A DNA stretch of 64,000 nucleotides from Berryella intestinalis (lineage in GTDB: Bacteria; Actinomycetota; Coriobacteriia; Coriobacteriales; Eggerthellaceae): NCBI RefSeq assembly GCF_000814825.1, contig NZ_CP009302.1:62001-126000 (forward strand), read 5' to 3'. A model generated the notes under the pieces. That model was not told the DNA's origin. It worked only from the letters and a program-made list of their open reading frames with translations, and made no database searches. Numbering within the stretch: the first letter of the stretch is position 1; each line of letters starts with the position of its first letter. Both the position numbers and the translations under genes were made by a program. Shown piece after piece: positions 16,822 through 24,423 of this stretch.

Positions 16822-18362
16822 TGCAACAGCTCCTTTCCGCGTAGGAACTCCTCCGCCACGTCCTCCGGGCTTCTGCCCATTTCCTCAACTTCGTAGTTCA
16901 TCTGCGCCATGTCCTGCTCGGTGATGATACCGTCAAGTTTTTCCAATACACCGCGCAGCTCGGGGTGCTCGTCCAGAACCTGGTTGCGCACCACGTTTCC
17001 GCACTCGTACGAGGGGAAGAAACGGAGGTCGTCTTCAAGCGTCACGGCATCTGCCGTGCTCAGCTTGCCGTCTGTGGTGAATACCACGAGCGCATCGGCG
17101 CTGCCCCGTTCGAGCGCATCGTATTTTAGCCCGATATCGAGCTGTATGGTGCCGCCGAATCGCATGCCGTAGGCTTGGCACAGGGCTTCGTAGCCGTCTT
17201 CGCGCTCGAAGAAGTCGGCCTCGGCGCCCAGGCGCAGATCGCCTGCGACTTTCGCGAGGTCGGAGTAAGTTTTCAGGTCGTACTTCTCGGCAACGTCGCT
17301 TCTCACGGCTATGCCGTAGGTGTTGCCGAAGCCGTACATGCCCACCCAGCTCAGACCCTTCTTTTCGTAACCGGCCCGAAGCTCTGAGAACTGGTCTTCA
17401 GAATAGGTGCCGCCGTTCTTCAGCACCGCGGCCCAACCGGTGCCGGTGTATTCGGGGTACAAATCGAAGCTGCCCGACTCCAGCGCGGGCTCGATGTTGG
17501 AAGTGCCCCCGCCTACGCCCTGGGTCACATCGACGTCGAGGTCCGTGTCCTGCTCGATGAGGCGTTCGAGCATGTTTCCCATGATGTACTGCTCGGTCAT
17601 GGGCTTGGTTGCGATGTGGATAGTCGCGGGCGGCGCGGTGAAGATCCCGGGCAAAAGGATGCATGCCGCAGCGATTCCGCAGATAGCGAGCGCGCCCGCG
17701 GCAAGTCGGCGGTTGGTCTTCTTCGCGGCGCGGCTGCGCATCTGCATGCGCTTTTCGGCGAATCCGAGGATGAGGTCGACTACCAGCGCGAGGCCGGCGA
17801 TAAGGAGGCTTCCCGCCACCGTCATAGCGGCGTTGTTGGTGGTGATGCCGCGGTATATCGCCACGCCCAGTCCGCCCGCGCCGATGAAAGACGCGATGCC
17901 CGCCAGCGCTATCGTCATGACCGCCATGTTCCGTATGCCGCTCATGACGACGGGAAGGGCCAGGGGAACCTTTATCCGAACGAGGGTCTGCAAACGCGTT
18001 CCGCCCATGCCCTTCGCCGCCTCGATCAAGGCGGGGTCGATGTTGGTTATACCGGTGTGGGTGGCTCTCACCATGGGCAGCAGGGCATAGATCGTGAGGG
18101 CGATGATCGCAGTGGCATTACCCACTCCGCTGAGCGGGATCAGGAAGCCCAGCATGCTGATCGAGGGAATCGTGTAGAGGAAGTTCACGGCGGCGAGGGT
18201 GGGCTTCGCCGTGCGCTGGCATTCGCTTATCAGGATGCCGGCGACTCCGCCCACGACGATGGCGATCGCAATCGATGCCAGGGAGATCGCGATATGTTCG
18301 ACCAGCAGTCCGGAGAAGAAATCCCCGCGCGTGGCGAAAAGATTCCAGGTGTCGGCGAGCAT
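16818..18362 (-). CDS. Fused permease and substrate-binding protein of an OpuB/OpuC-type ABC transporter
   Basis: 514 aa. Residues 1 to about 215 are a ProW/OpuCB permease with about five helices and the EAA-like loop EAAKGMGGTRLQTLVRIKVPLALPVVMSG. After another helix (about 222-243), residues 250-514 form an OpuAC-type binding domain (IHIATKPMTEQYIMGNMLERLIEQ; the YPEYTGTGWAAVLK stretch typical of quaternary-ammonium binding proteins). Fusion places the receptor outside, tethered to the channel. Together with the ATPase it makes a two-gene importer. The substrate is inferred as betaine, choline or a similar compound. Confidence 0.93.
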   Translation of the reverse strand: MLADTWNLFATRGDFFSGLLVEHIAISLASIAIAIVVGGVAGILISECQRTAKPTLAAVNFLYTIPSISMLGFLIPLSGVGNATAIIALTIYALLPMVRATHTGITNIDPALIEAAKGMGGTRLQTLVRIKVPLALPVVMSGIRNMAVMTIALAGIASFIGAGGLGVAIYRGITTNNAAMTVAGSLLIAGLALVVDLILGFAEKRMQMRSRAAKKTNRRLAAGALAICGIAAACILLPGIFTAPPATIHIATKPMTEQYIMGNMLERLIEQDTDLDVDVTQGVGGGTSNIEPALESGSFDLYPEYTGTGWAAVLKNGGTYSEDQFSELRAGYEKKGLSWVGMYGFGNTYGIAVRSDVAEKYDLKTYSDLAKVAGDLRLGAEADFFEREDGYEALCQAYGMRFGGTIQLDIGLKYDALERGSADALVVFTTDGKLSTADAVTLEDDLRFFPSYECGNVVRNQVLDEHPELRGVLEKLDGIITEQDMAQMNYEVEEMGRSPEDVAEEFLRGKELLQ

Positions 18363-18365
18363 ACG

Positions 18366-18980
18366 CTAACTCCTCCGTTTGATGGCGGATACCGGGCAGT
18401 TCTCGTAGCACAGGCCGCAGTGCAGGCAGTGCTCCTGTTGGATCTCGAACGGCTTGCTGGGCACGATGCATTGCTGCGGGCAGTTGCGCGCGCATTTTCC
18501 GCAGGAGATGCAGGATTCGGTGATGGTGAATCCCTGTACGTGCGCGGGTGCGCCTCCGAGCGAGAAGGTCTGGCGGAAGATGGGGGAGACGCCGAGGTCG
18601 AAAAGCTCCGCGCACCCGCTGTCGATGCGGAAGGGGTCGAGCACGTAGCGGGAGTCTTTCGGATACACGTCGTTCATGGAGGGGTTCTCGTCGAAGATAC
18701 GGTCTATCCAGCCATGCGGATCGTCTTCGATCTTCTTGGCGACGCCGGCCAGTCGAACCATTTTCCAATCCCTGGTCATTCCCACGATGGCCACATGCGG
18801 GTTGCGCAACAGCTGGGCGTGGAAGTCCTTGCCTCGCGAGGTGCAGAAGTAAAGCGACCCCTCGTCCACGAGCATCACGTCGATGATGCGGATCTGCGGG
18901 AGGCCCTTCTCGTCTACTGTGGCAAATGAAACGTCCTTGATCTCTCGCAGCAAATCAAGGCAGTGCTGTGCATCCGTCAT
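18366..18980 (-). CDS. Pyridoxamine-phosphate-oxidase-fold flavoprotein fused to a two-cluster ferredoxin
   Basis: 204 aa. Residues 1 to about 130 form a PNPOx-like split barrel (LREIKDVSFATVDEKGLPQIRIIDVMLVDEGSLYF), which normally binds FMN or F420. The C-terminus has two [4Fe-4S] motifs, CISCGKCARNCPQQC and CLHCGLCYENCP. This suggests electron transfer between ferredoxin centres and a flavin-bound substrate. It is the first gene of an operon with the importer genes (3-nt gap), so it may act on the imported compound; this is inference. ATG 18980 follows GGGGGA. Confidence 0.9.
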   Translation of the reverse strand: MTDAQHCLDLLREIKDVSFATVDEKGLPQIRIIDVMLVDEGSLYFCTSRGKDFHAQLLRNPHVAIVGMTRDWKMVRLAGVAKKIEDDPHGWIDRIFDENPSMNDVYPKDSRYVLDPFRIDSGCAELFDLGVSPIFRQTFSLGGAPAHVQGFTITESCISCGKCARNCPQQCIVPSKPFEIQQEHCLHCGLCYENCPVSAIKRRS

Positions 18981-19013
18981 GCATATCCCCCGCTTCTCCG
19001 TCGTTTCTGGATG

Positions 19014-19055
19014 ACACCTTACGTGTAAGGTAAATTGTTACATGTAAGGTGTCAA
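19014..19055 (-). promoter_or_regulatory. Promoter with tandem palindromic operators for the PNPOx-Opu-Rrf2 operon
   Basis: The minus-strand promoter has TTGACA (19055-19050), a 17-nt spacer and TACCTT (19032-19027). It is covered by two related palindromes: ACCTTAC-GT-GTAAGGT (19016-19031) and GTTAC-AT-GTAAGGT (19037-19050). Their centres are about 19 bp apart, on nearly the same helical face. Such placement would block RNA polymerase when bound. The operon's own Rrf2 protein is the natural candidate repressor. Confidence 0.8.
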
Positions 19056-19376
19056 TAAAAATATAGCAGGTGTGTTAAGATCTCCACGATCAGGTCAGAT
19101 CGAAGGATCCAGCAGCTCATTTTCGGGGTCCGAGGGTATATAAGAACGAGAAACCTTAGCGCGGAGGGTGTTGTTGCCGCGTTGTCCAGAAGAGCCGAAG
19201 CCGGTCTTTGTCTAGCGAGTTTCATAAGGTCTTAGATGTCTTTAACCCTGGGTTTCAGGGAGCCGAAAAAGCAAAAATATCTTATTCTTTTAGGTGTGCT
19301 AATTCTTTGGGTGAGAAAGGTTCATGTAACGAAAGAAGCAGGTGAAAGCGATAAAATAATAGGAGCGTGATCGGAG
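19056..19376. other. Upstream region of cas3
   Basis: About 320 nt without a gene. AT-rich runs (19268-19290 and 19350-19365) could hold a cas3 promoter but no box pair stands out. A small inverted repeat CCCTG/CAGGG lies at 19246-19260. No CRISPR-repeat-like element was seen here. Confidence 0.4.
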
Positions 19377-21692
19377 ATGTCTTCGTATGTATCTCATGTT
19401 AGCGAGGACGGTTCAAGGCGCGAGCCCATCGAAGTCCATCTAAGAGAAGTGGCGGACATGGCTGCGGAGTTCGCACGTCCGTTTGAGGCTGAAGCTTGGG
19501 CTTATGCAGCTGGAATAGCTCATGATATCGGGAAGTACTCTACTGAATTCCAGAATCGCATCTTGCATAACGGGCCAAAGGTCGATCACTCCACAGCTGG
19601 CGCGTTCGAGCTTTCGAAAAACCCAATGGCATGGCCTCTGTCTTACTGTGTTGCGGGGCATCATGGTGGGCTCCCCGATAGCGGCGTGCGCGAAGACGAT
19701 GGCGTTACGTTATTCGGTCGCTTAAGGAAAGCCGAGGAAGGCGACATCCCCTCGTATTCCTCCTTTGCCGAGAGTGTTGAGATCCCGGTCGTTACCGGCC
19801 TTCCTTCGGTTTTGTCGAGTCACAAGCAATCTGCCGGCCAGGAAAAAGGGGCAAGGGATCTGAAATTTTCGGCGGCATTCTTCACGCGAATGCTATTTAG
19901 CTGCCTGGTCGATGCGGATTTTCTCTGCACGGAGCGCTTCATGAAAGGAGCTGGTCGTTCTGAGCTTTCAGCTAAAAGTATTCCCGAGCTATGCGATATG
20001 CTCGAAAACCGACTTGAAAGCTTTTATCCTCCCAAAACGGATCTGAACAAAATCCGCTGTGGAATCCTTGATGATTGCCTGCGCGCCGCGACTGGGCGCG
20101 CTGGCGTGTATTCGCTTACCGTGCCGACGGGCGGAGGCAAAACGCTTGCAGCTATGCGTTTCGCCCTACAGCATTCACTCCGGTCGAATGGGGAAACAAG
20201 GCGTGTAATCATTGCTGAGCCCTACACCTCGATTATCGAACAGAACGCGGATGTGTACAGGGATATTTTCGGGAAAGAGAATGTTCTCGAGCATCATATG
20301 AATTTCGATTTCGATGAGAAGGAGGAGTTGGATTCTTGTAGCGATGCCGATCTCGTTTCCCGATTGAAGCTTGCAACCGAGAATTGGGATGTTCCCATTG
20401 TAGTGACGACTAACGTCCAGTTGTTCGAGTCGCTGCATTCAAACAAAACCTCGCGTTGCAGGAAGCTTCACAACATAGCGGGAAGCGTCATTGTCCTGGA
20501 TGAGGCGCAGATGATCCCCGCCCCGTTCTTGGCTCCATGCGTAAAAGTCCTCGCCGAGCTGGTTAAGTATTATCACTGTAGCGTGGTTCTCTGCTCAGCT
20601 ACGCAGCCAGCTCTCGAGCGCTTCTTCGAGGAGGAGGGGCTTTCGGTTTCCGAGATAGCAACGAGCGCGAAGGGGCTGTTCGATGCGATGCGTCGTGTAA
20701 CGTATCGAACCATTGGCGCCATCAACGATCACGATTTAGCCGAGCGCCTTTCTGAATGCGAACAGGTGCTCTGCATCGTTAATAGCCGAAAGCAGGCACG
20801 ATCCCTTTATGAGCGCATGGCGAATGAGGTCGATGGAAACCAGGATGATCGGGGGATTTATCATCTTTCGACTCTCATGTACCCAGACCACCGCCGCCGT
20901 GTCATCGAAAAAATCCGCATGCGTGTGAAATCTTCAGGAGGCTCGTGCGAGGCCTGCCGCGTGGTTTCTACCAGCTTGGTCGAGGCTGGTGTCGACCTGG
21001 ATTTCCCTGTTGTATATAGGGCCTTGGCTGGAATCGACTCTATTGTTCAGGCTGGTGGTCGTTGCAATCGCGAGGGAAAGAGGGGCTTGGATGATAGCAA
21101 GGTCTACGTATTCTGCCCGGCAGAAGCGTACGCCATTCCTCCAGAAGTGAAGCAACGGGCGTCTATCGCGCAGGGTTTTCTAGCCGAAGCTTCGGAATAT
21201 GTTGGGTTAGTCAAGGATGGAGATGCTGAATTCGATTTCGGCCTTCCCGAGACGATACGAAGCTTTTTCGATCGTCTGTACTTCTTTAAGAGAGCAAATG
21301 GAAGCGGGGGCGTAAACGGCCTGGATCGAGAGGGAATACTTGAGCTGCTTTGTCGCTATACGGCTTCAAAGAAGGGGGTGTTCATTCAGTTCGCGGAGGT
21401 TGCACGGAAGTTCCAGCTCATAGACCAGGGGTCGTGCCCGGTCATTATACCCGTCCCTGAAATCATGGACGAACTGAGAGCTTTGAAAGAGGGTTGCATA
21501 TCTCGCATTCCCCTGCGCAAGCTCACCAGATTCTCTGTGAGCGTGTACGACCATGACGTCAAAGCACTGCTGGGGGCTGGTGCCATCGAAGCTGTGTCAG
21601 AAGGGGTTTACGTGCTTGCAGATAAGAAGCGCTATCGCGAGGATACTGGTCTTGACCTGGAGGTGCAGGGAGGTGAGGGGATTTGCTGGTGA
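19377..21692 (+). CDS. cas3: CRISPR-associated nuclease/helicase Cas3, type I-C
   Basis: Degrades DNA marked by Cascade. It has 771 aa. The N-terminal HD nuclease domain has His21 and GIAHDIGKY (His49-Asp50). Walker A TGGGKT is near residue 251, the DEAQ box is at residues 375-378, and the helicase C-terminal motifs include the STSLVEAGVDLDFPVVYR stretch and QAGGRCNREGK. ATG 19377 follows a weak GGAG. It is separated from cas5 by 230 nt that hold a crRNA-like element and a new promoter, so it is probably transcribed apart from the rest. Confidence 0.97.
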   Translation: MSSYVSHVSEDGSRREPIEVHLREVADMAAEFARPFEAEAWAYAAGIAHDIGKYSTEFQNRILHNGPKVDHSTAGAFELSKNPMAWPLSYCVAGHHGGLPDSGVREDDGVTLFGRLRKAEEGDIPSYSSFAESVEIPVVTGLPSVLSSHKQSAGQEKGARDLKFSAAFFTRMLFSCLVDADFLCTERFMKGAGRSELSAKSIPELCDMLENRLESFYPPKTDLNKIRCGILDDCLRAATGRAGVYSLTVPTGGGKTLAAMRFALQHSLRSNGETRRVIIAEPYTSIIEQNADVYRDIFGKENVLEHHMNFDFDEKEELDSCSDADLVSRLKLATENWDVPIVVTTNVQLFESLHSNKTSRCRKLHNIAGSVIVLDEAQMIPAPFLAPCVKVLAELVKYYHCSVVLCSATQPALERFFEEEGLSVSEIATSAKGLFDAMRRVTYRTIGAINDHDLAERLSECEQVLCIVNSRKQARSLYERMANEVDGNQDDRGIYHLSTLMYPDHRRRVIEKIRMRVKSSGGSCEACRVVSTSLVEAGVDLDFPVVYRALAGIDSIVQAGGRCNREGKRGLDDSKVYVFCPAEAYAIPPEVKQRASIAQGFLAEASEYVGLVKDGDAEFDFGLPETIRSFFDRLYFFKRANGSGGVNGLDREGILELLCRYTASKKGVFIQFAEVARKFQLIDQGSCPVIIPVPEIMDELRALKEGCISRIPLRKLTRFSVSVYDHDVKALLGAGAIEAVSEGVYVLADKKRYREDTGLDLEVQGGEGICW

Positions 21693-21696
21693 GAGT

Positions 21697-21783
21697 GGGC
21701 CGCCGAAGCGGTCCAGACTCCGACCATTGAACGCTAACAAATTATTTCAACCCACGCTGCGCATTAGGGGACGCAGCGACGCG
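21697..21783 (-). ncRNA. Candidate crRNA-like RNA (degenerate repeat plus pseudo-spacer) targeting the cas5 promoter region
   Basis: On the minus strand, 21780-21744 is a degenerate CRISPR repeat. It has the 5' GT, a 7-bp stem CGCTGCG/CGCAGCG (21778-21772 with 21761-21755), a 10-nt loop, and then TGGGTTGAAAT. The last 11 nt and the 5' GT are identical to the array repeat, while the stem sequence differs but still pairs. The following sequence AATTTGTTAGC (21743-21733) is found again at 21900-21890 beside TTC. A UUCG-capped hairpin (21714-21697) may close the RNA. Cas5 of type I-C cleaves at the base of this stem, so a short crRNA with a normal handle could be made. Expression is not shown. 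Confidence 0.75.
21744..21780 (-). repeat. Degenerate CRISPR repeat between cas3 and cas5
   Basis: 37 nt against 33 nt in the array. The 5' GT and the terminal TGGGTTGAAAT are unchanged, and both have a stem starting at the third base and ending directly before that 11-mer. It is in the opposite direction to the array and to the cas genes. No other copy was found in the window outside the array. Confidence 0.85.
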
Positions 21784-21789
21784 CAGCCA

Positions 21790-21798
21790 ATCATGCCA
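21790..21798 (-). promoter_or_regulatory. Possible extended -10 promoter for the crRNA-like RNA
   Basis: The minus strand reads TGG-CATGAT, an extended -10 (TGn) form. Transcription would start around 21783, just before the degenerate repeat. The -35 (TTTCTT) is weak; an inverted repeat CTTTCT/AGAAAG (21804-21819) overlaps it. Confidence 0.4.
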
Positions 21799-21843
21799 GA
21801 TCTCTTTCTCAAAAGAAAGGGTGCCAGGCCGTAAGAAAGCCTC

Positions 21844-21872
21844 TTGACATTCTAATGCGAGAGGAATAGATT
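21844..21872 (+). promoter_or_regulatory. Promoter of the cas5-8c-7-4-1-2 operon
   Basis: TTGACA (21844-21849), a 17-nt spacer, and TAGATT (21867-21872). The predicted start is near 21879, about 44 nt before the cas5 GTG. The -35 is flanked by a 5-bp inverted repeat CCTCT/AGAGG (21840-21864). Confidence 0.65.
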
Positions 21873-21889
21873 GCAGAGTATATTTAAAT

Positions 21890-21903
21890 GCTAACAAATT
21901 GAA
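21890..21903 (-). promoter_or_regulatory. Target of the crRNA-like RNA with TTC PAM
   Basis: The minus strand reads TTC (21903-21901) followed by AATTTGTTAGC (21900-21890), identical to positions 1-11 of the pseudo-spacer. Beyond this, positions 13, 14, 16 and 17 also match; 12, 15 and 18 do not. Positions 12 and 18 are among those flipped out in Cascade-bound guides. A full protospacer would run to about 21866, covering the transcription start and the -10 of the cas5 promoter. Confidence 0.75.
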
Positions 21904-21922
21904 ATTGAAAGGAGGTATAAAA

Positions 21923-22588
21923 GTGGCTTTTGGAGTTAAGGTCGAGGTCTGGGGTTCGAACGCCTTGATTGCGAGGCCGGAGCTGTCGGTCGAGCGAATG
22001 ACTTACGACGTCCTCACCCCGAGCGCAGCTCGGGGTATCCTCGAGTCGGTGTACTGGCATCCAGGGATGCGCTATGTCATCGACCGCATTCACGTACTGA
22101 ACGAGATCAAGCGGACGAGCGTTCGTCGTAACGAGATATCTTCGAAGGCTCAGGCTTCGGCGATGAGGTCGGCGTTAATCAACGGGGGCGCCGCTCCCTA
22201 CGTTAACGCCAAATCGGATATAGTTCAACGTGCATCGGTGGTGCTTGTCGATGTGCGCTACATCATCGAAGCCCACTTCGAGATGACGGATGCCGCGGGA
22301 TCGTGCGATAACCCCGGGAAGTTTTGTGATATATTGCGTCGCCGCCTGCGAAAAGGGCAGTGTTATTCGCAACCTTATCTGGGGACGCGAGAATTTGCCT
22401 GTCATTGCAGGTTGCTCGAAGACGAGGATATTCCAACGGGGTTTTATGCTCGTGATGGCGAGCGAGACCTTGGATTGATGCTGTTCGATATGGATTACAG
22501 CGATCCGAGCGACATCGTTCCGATGTTTTTCCGTGCGGTGATGAAAAACGGAGTCATCGACGTTGCGGGAAGCGAGGTGTATCGCTGA
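21923..22588 (+). CDS. cas5c: Cas5 (type I-C, Cas5c/Cas5d), crRNA-processing subunit
   Basis: In type I-C, Cas5 replaces Cas6 and cuts the repeat hairpin; it then stays at the crRNA 5' handle. It has 221 aa from GTG 21923, chosen because AGGAGG (21910-21915) precedes it; earlier in-frame codons lie over the guide target. It reads AFGVKVEVWGSNALIARPELSVERMTYDVLTPSAARGILESVYWHPGMRYVID-type sequence through a RAMP fold with YSQPYLGTREF. It overlaps cas8c by one base (TGATG). Confidence 0.95.
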   Translation: MAFGVKVEVWGSNALIARPELSVERMTYDVLTPSAARGILESVYWHPGMRYVIDRIHVLNEIKRTSVRRNEISSKAQASAMRSALINGGAAPYVNAKSDIVQRASVVLVDVRYIIEAHFEMTDAAGSCDNPGKFCDILRRRLRKGQCYSQPYLGTREFACHCRLLEDEDIPTGFYARDGERDLGLMLFDMDYSDPSDIVPMFFRAVMKNGVIDVAGSEVYR

Positions 22589-24396
22589 TGTTGGCAGCGT
22601 TGGCAAGGTATTACGATCAACTTCTCGAAACCCATCCGGAAAAAGTGGCGCGCCCGGGTTGGTGCGCCCGGAAGGTGAAATTCGTTATTCAGCTTTCGAG
22701 CGAGGGATCGGTTTACTCCATCGTTCGCGATAGCGAGAAAAACGGCCTTGAAAGAGTCGTTCCCGAGCAAGTGAAGCGTTCGTCGGGCGTTTCTGCGAAC
22801 TTTCTCTGCGACAACTCTTCGTACTTGCTGGGGATTGATGCGAAGGGTAAGCCCGAGCGTTCGGAGAAGTGTTTTGCGGCAGCTAGAGAGCTCCATTGCG
22901 ACATTCTCAGGGAGACGGATTCCGTTTGCGCCCGCGCTCTGAGGCTGTTTTTTGAAACGTGGGATGTCGCATCCGCTCGAGAGCACCCCGCAGTTGTTGC
23001 GGCTGGAGATGAATTACTTACGGGTGGCAATATTGTGTTCGTAGTAACGCACGGCGGCTCTTCTGAAAGCGCCTTGGATGATGGGGAGATCGTCGAGGCA
23101 TGGGACAAGCGTTCTGCGCATTCAGACTCCGACGACTCCCCTGTCATGCGTTGTCTTGTCACGGGGGAAAAAGGACCCATCGCGCGCCTTCATCCGATAA
23201 TTCAAGGGGTTTATGGCGCACAGTCCTCGGGGGCTTCATTGGTGGGGTTTAATTCTCGCGCTTTCGAATCCTATGGGCATGAGGAAGAACAGGGCAGAAA
23301 CGCACCCGTGAGCATTCGGGCTGCGCGAGCGTATTCTACGGCGCTTAACTATTTACTGAAGGATCGCAATCATCATACGCGTCTCGGCGATACAACGTTG
23401 GTGTACTGGGCCGAGCGCTCCGATGATGAAAACTCGGAGCTTTTCGGCATAGCTCTCGGAGACCTAGGCGGAGAGGGCGCATCGAACGTAGAGTTGACGG
23501 AGAAGTCGCTGCACGAAACCTTGCAGTCGGTTGCGGAAGGGAAGCACCGTGCTCGGCCCGAGCTCGACACCACGTTCTACGTGGCCGGCCTGGCTCCTAA
23601 TGCGGCGCGTTTGTCGGTGCGCTTTTTCTTTAAGGATAACTTCGGCGATATCTTGGAGAACATCGCCCAGCATTACAGGCGCATTGCGATTGCGCATCAT
23701 CCGCAAGATCGAGAATACTTAACGCCTTACCAGTTGCTTCATTCTCTGGAAAACCCTAACGCGAAAAAACCGACAGTAATGTCTGTTTTGAGCGAGCCGC
23801 TTATGAGGGCGATCTTGTTCAATGCGCGCTATCCGGAAGCGGCTTACATGCAGGCGCTGCAAAGGACGTTTTCCTCTCAAGATAATGAGGATAAGCGAAC
23901 GAAAAAAGTTTCAAGGGCGCGCGTTGCGCTTATCAAGGCGTGTTTGCTTAGAAATTATGGTTATGACGAAGAGGAGGTTACGGTGGATCTTAATGAAGGA
24001 AGGAGCAGCACAGCGTACGCTCTTGGTCGGACGTTTGCTTTGCTCGAGCAGATTCAGGAAACTGCCAACAAAAGCTCGAACATCTCGGGGCGGTATTTCA
24101 ATTCTGCATGCGCCACGCCGGGGGTAGCGTTCCCTGCGTTGCTGAGGCTTACCAGTGCCCATCTTCAAAAGATCGGGCGAGATAACCCCGGGCTTGCTCA
24201 CTACTTCCGAACCCAGCTTGCCGGCATGATCAAAGAAGATAGAGTGTCTGCGTTCCCCAAACGGCTTTCTTCCGCTGAACAGGGAAATTTCTTGCTTGGG
24301 TATTGGCATCAGCAGCAAAAGCGTTACGAGAAGAAGGAGAAAGTCGGCTCCGATTCTTCCGATCAGGTTCAGTCCGATCAACCTTCCGACGTTTAA
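22588..24396 (+). CDS. cas8c: Cas8c (Csd1), large subunit of type I-C Cascade
   Basis: Recognises the PAM and helps open target DNA. It has 602 aa, the usual size. It starts MLAALARYYDQLLE and has the Csd1 features GLAPNAARLSVRFF and YFNSACATPGVAFPALLRL near the C-terminus. In type I-C an internal start produces the small subunit Cas11c; the C-terminal third here could do the same, but I did not single out a start codon. Translationally coupled to cas5. Confidence 0.96.
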   Translation: MLAALARYYDQLLETHPEKVARPGWCARKVKFVIQLSSEGSVYSIVRDSEKNGLERVVPEQVKRSSGVSANFLCDNSSYLLGIDAKGKPERSEKCFAAARELHCDILRETDSVCARALRLFFETWDVASAREHPAVVAAGDELLTGGNIVFVVTHGGSSESALDDGEIVEAWDKRSAHSDSDDSPVMRCLVTGEKGPIARLHPIIQGVYGAQSSGASLVGFNSRAFESYGHEEEQGRNAPVSIRAARAYSTALNYLLKDRNHHTRLGDTTLVYWAERSDDENSELFGIALGDLGGEGASNVELTEKSLHETLQSVAEGKHRARPELDTTFYVAGLAPNAARLSVRFFFKDNFGDILENIAQHYRRIAIAHHPQDREYLTPYQLLHSLENPNAKKPTVMSVLSEPLMRAILFNARYPEAAYMQALQRTFSSQDNEDKRTKKVSRARVALIKACLLRNYGYDEEEVTVDLNEGRSSTAYALGRTFALLEQIQETANKSSNISGRYFNSACATPGVAFPALLRLTSAHLQKIGRDNPGLAHYFRTQLAGMIKEDRVSAFPKRLSSAEQGNFLLGYWHQQQKRYEKKEKVGSDSSDQVQSDQPSDV

Positions 24397-24423
24397 GTCC
24401 GATTGCACGACAGGAGATAAATT

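Noticed and set aside
19246-19260. Second crRNA-like element upstream of cas3
   Set aside because: The small CCCTG/CAGGG hairpin lacks the repeat tail, and no match to the pseudo-spacer seed was found upstream of cas3.
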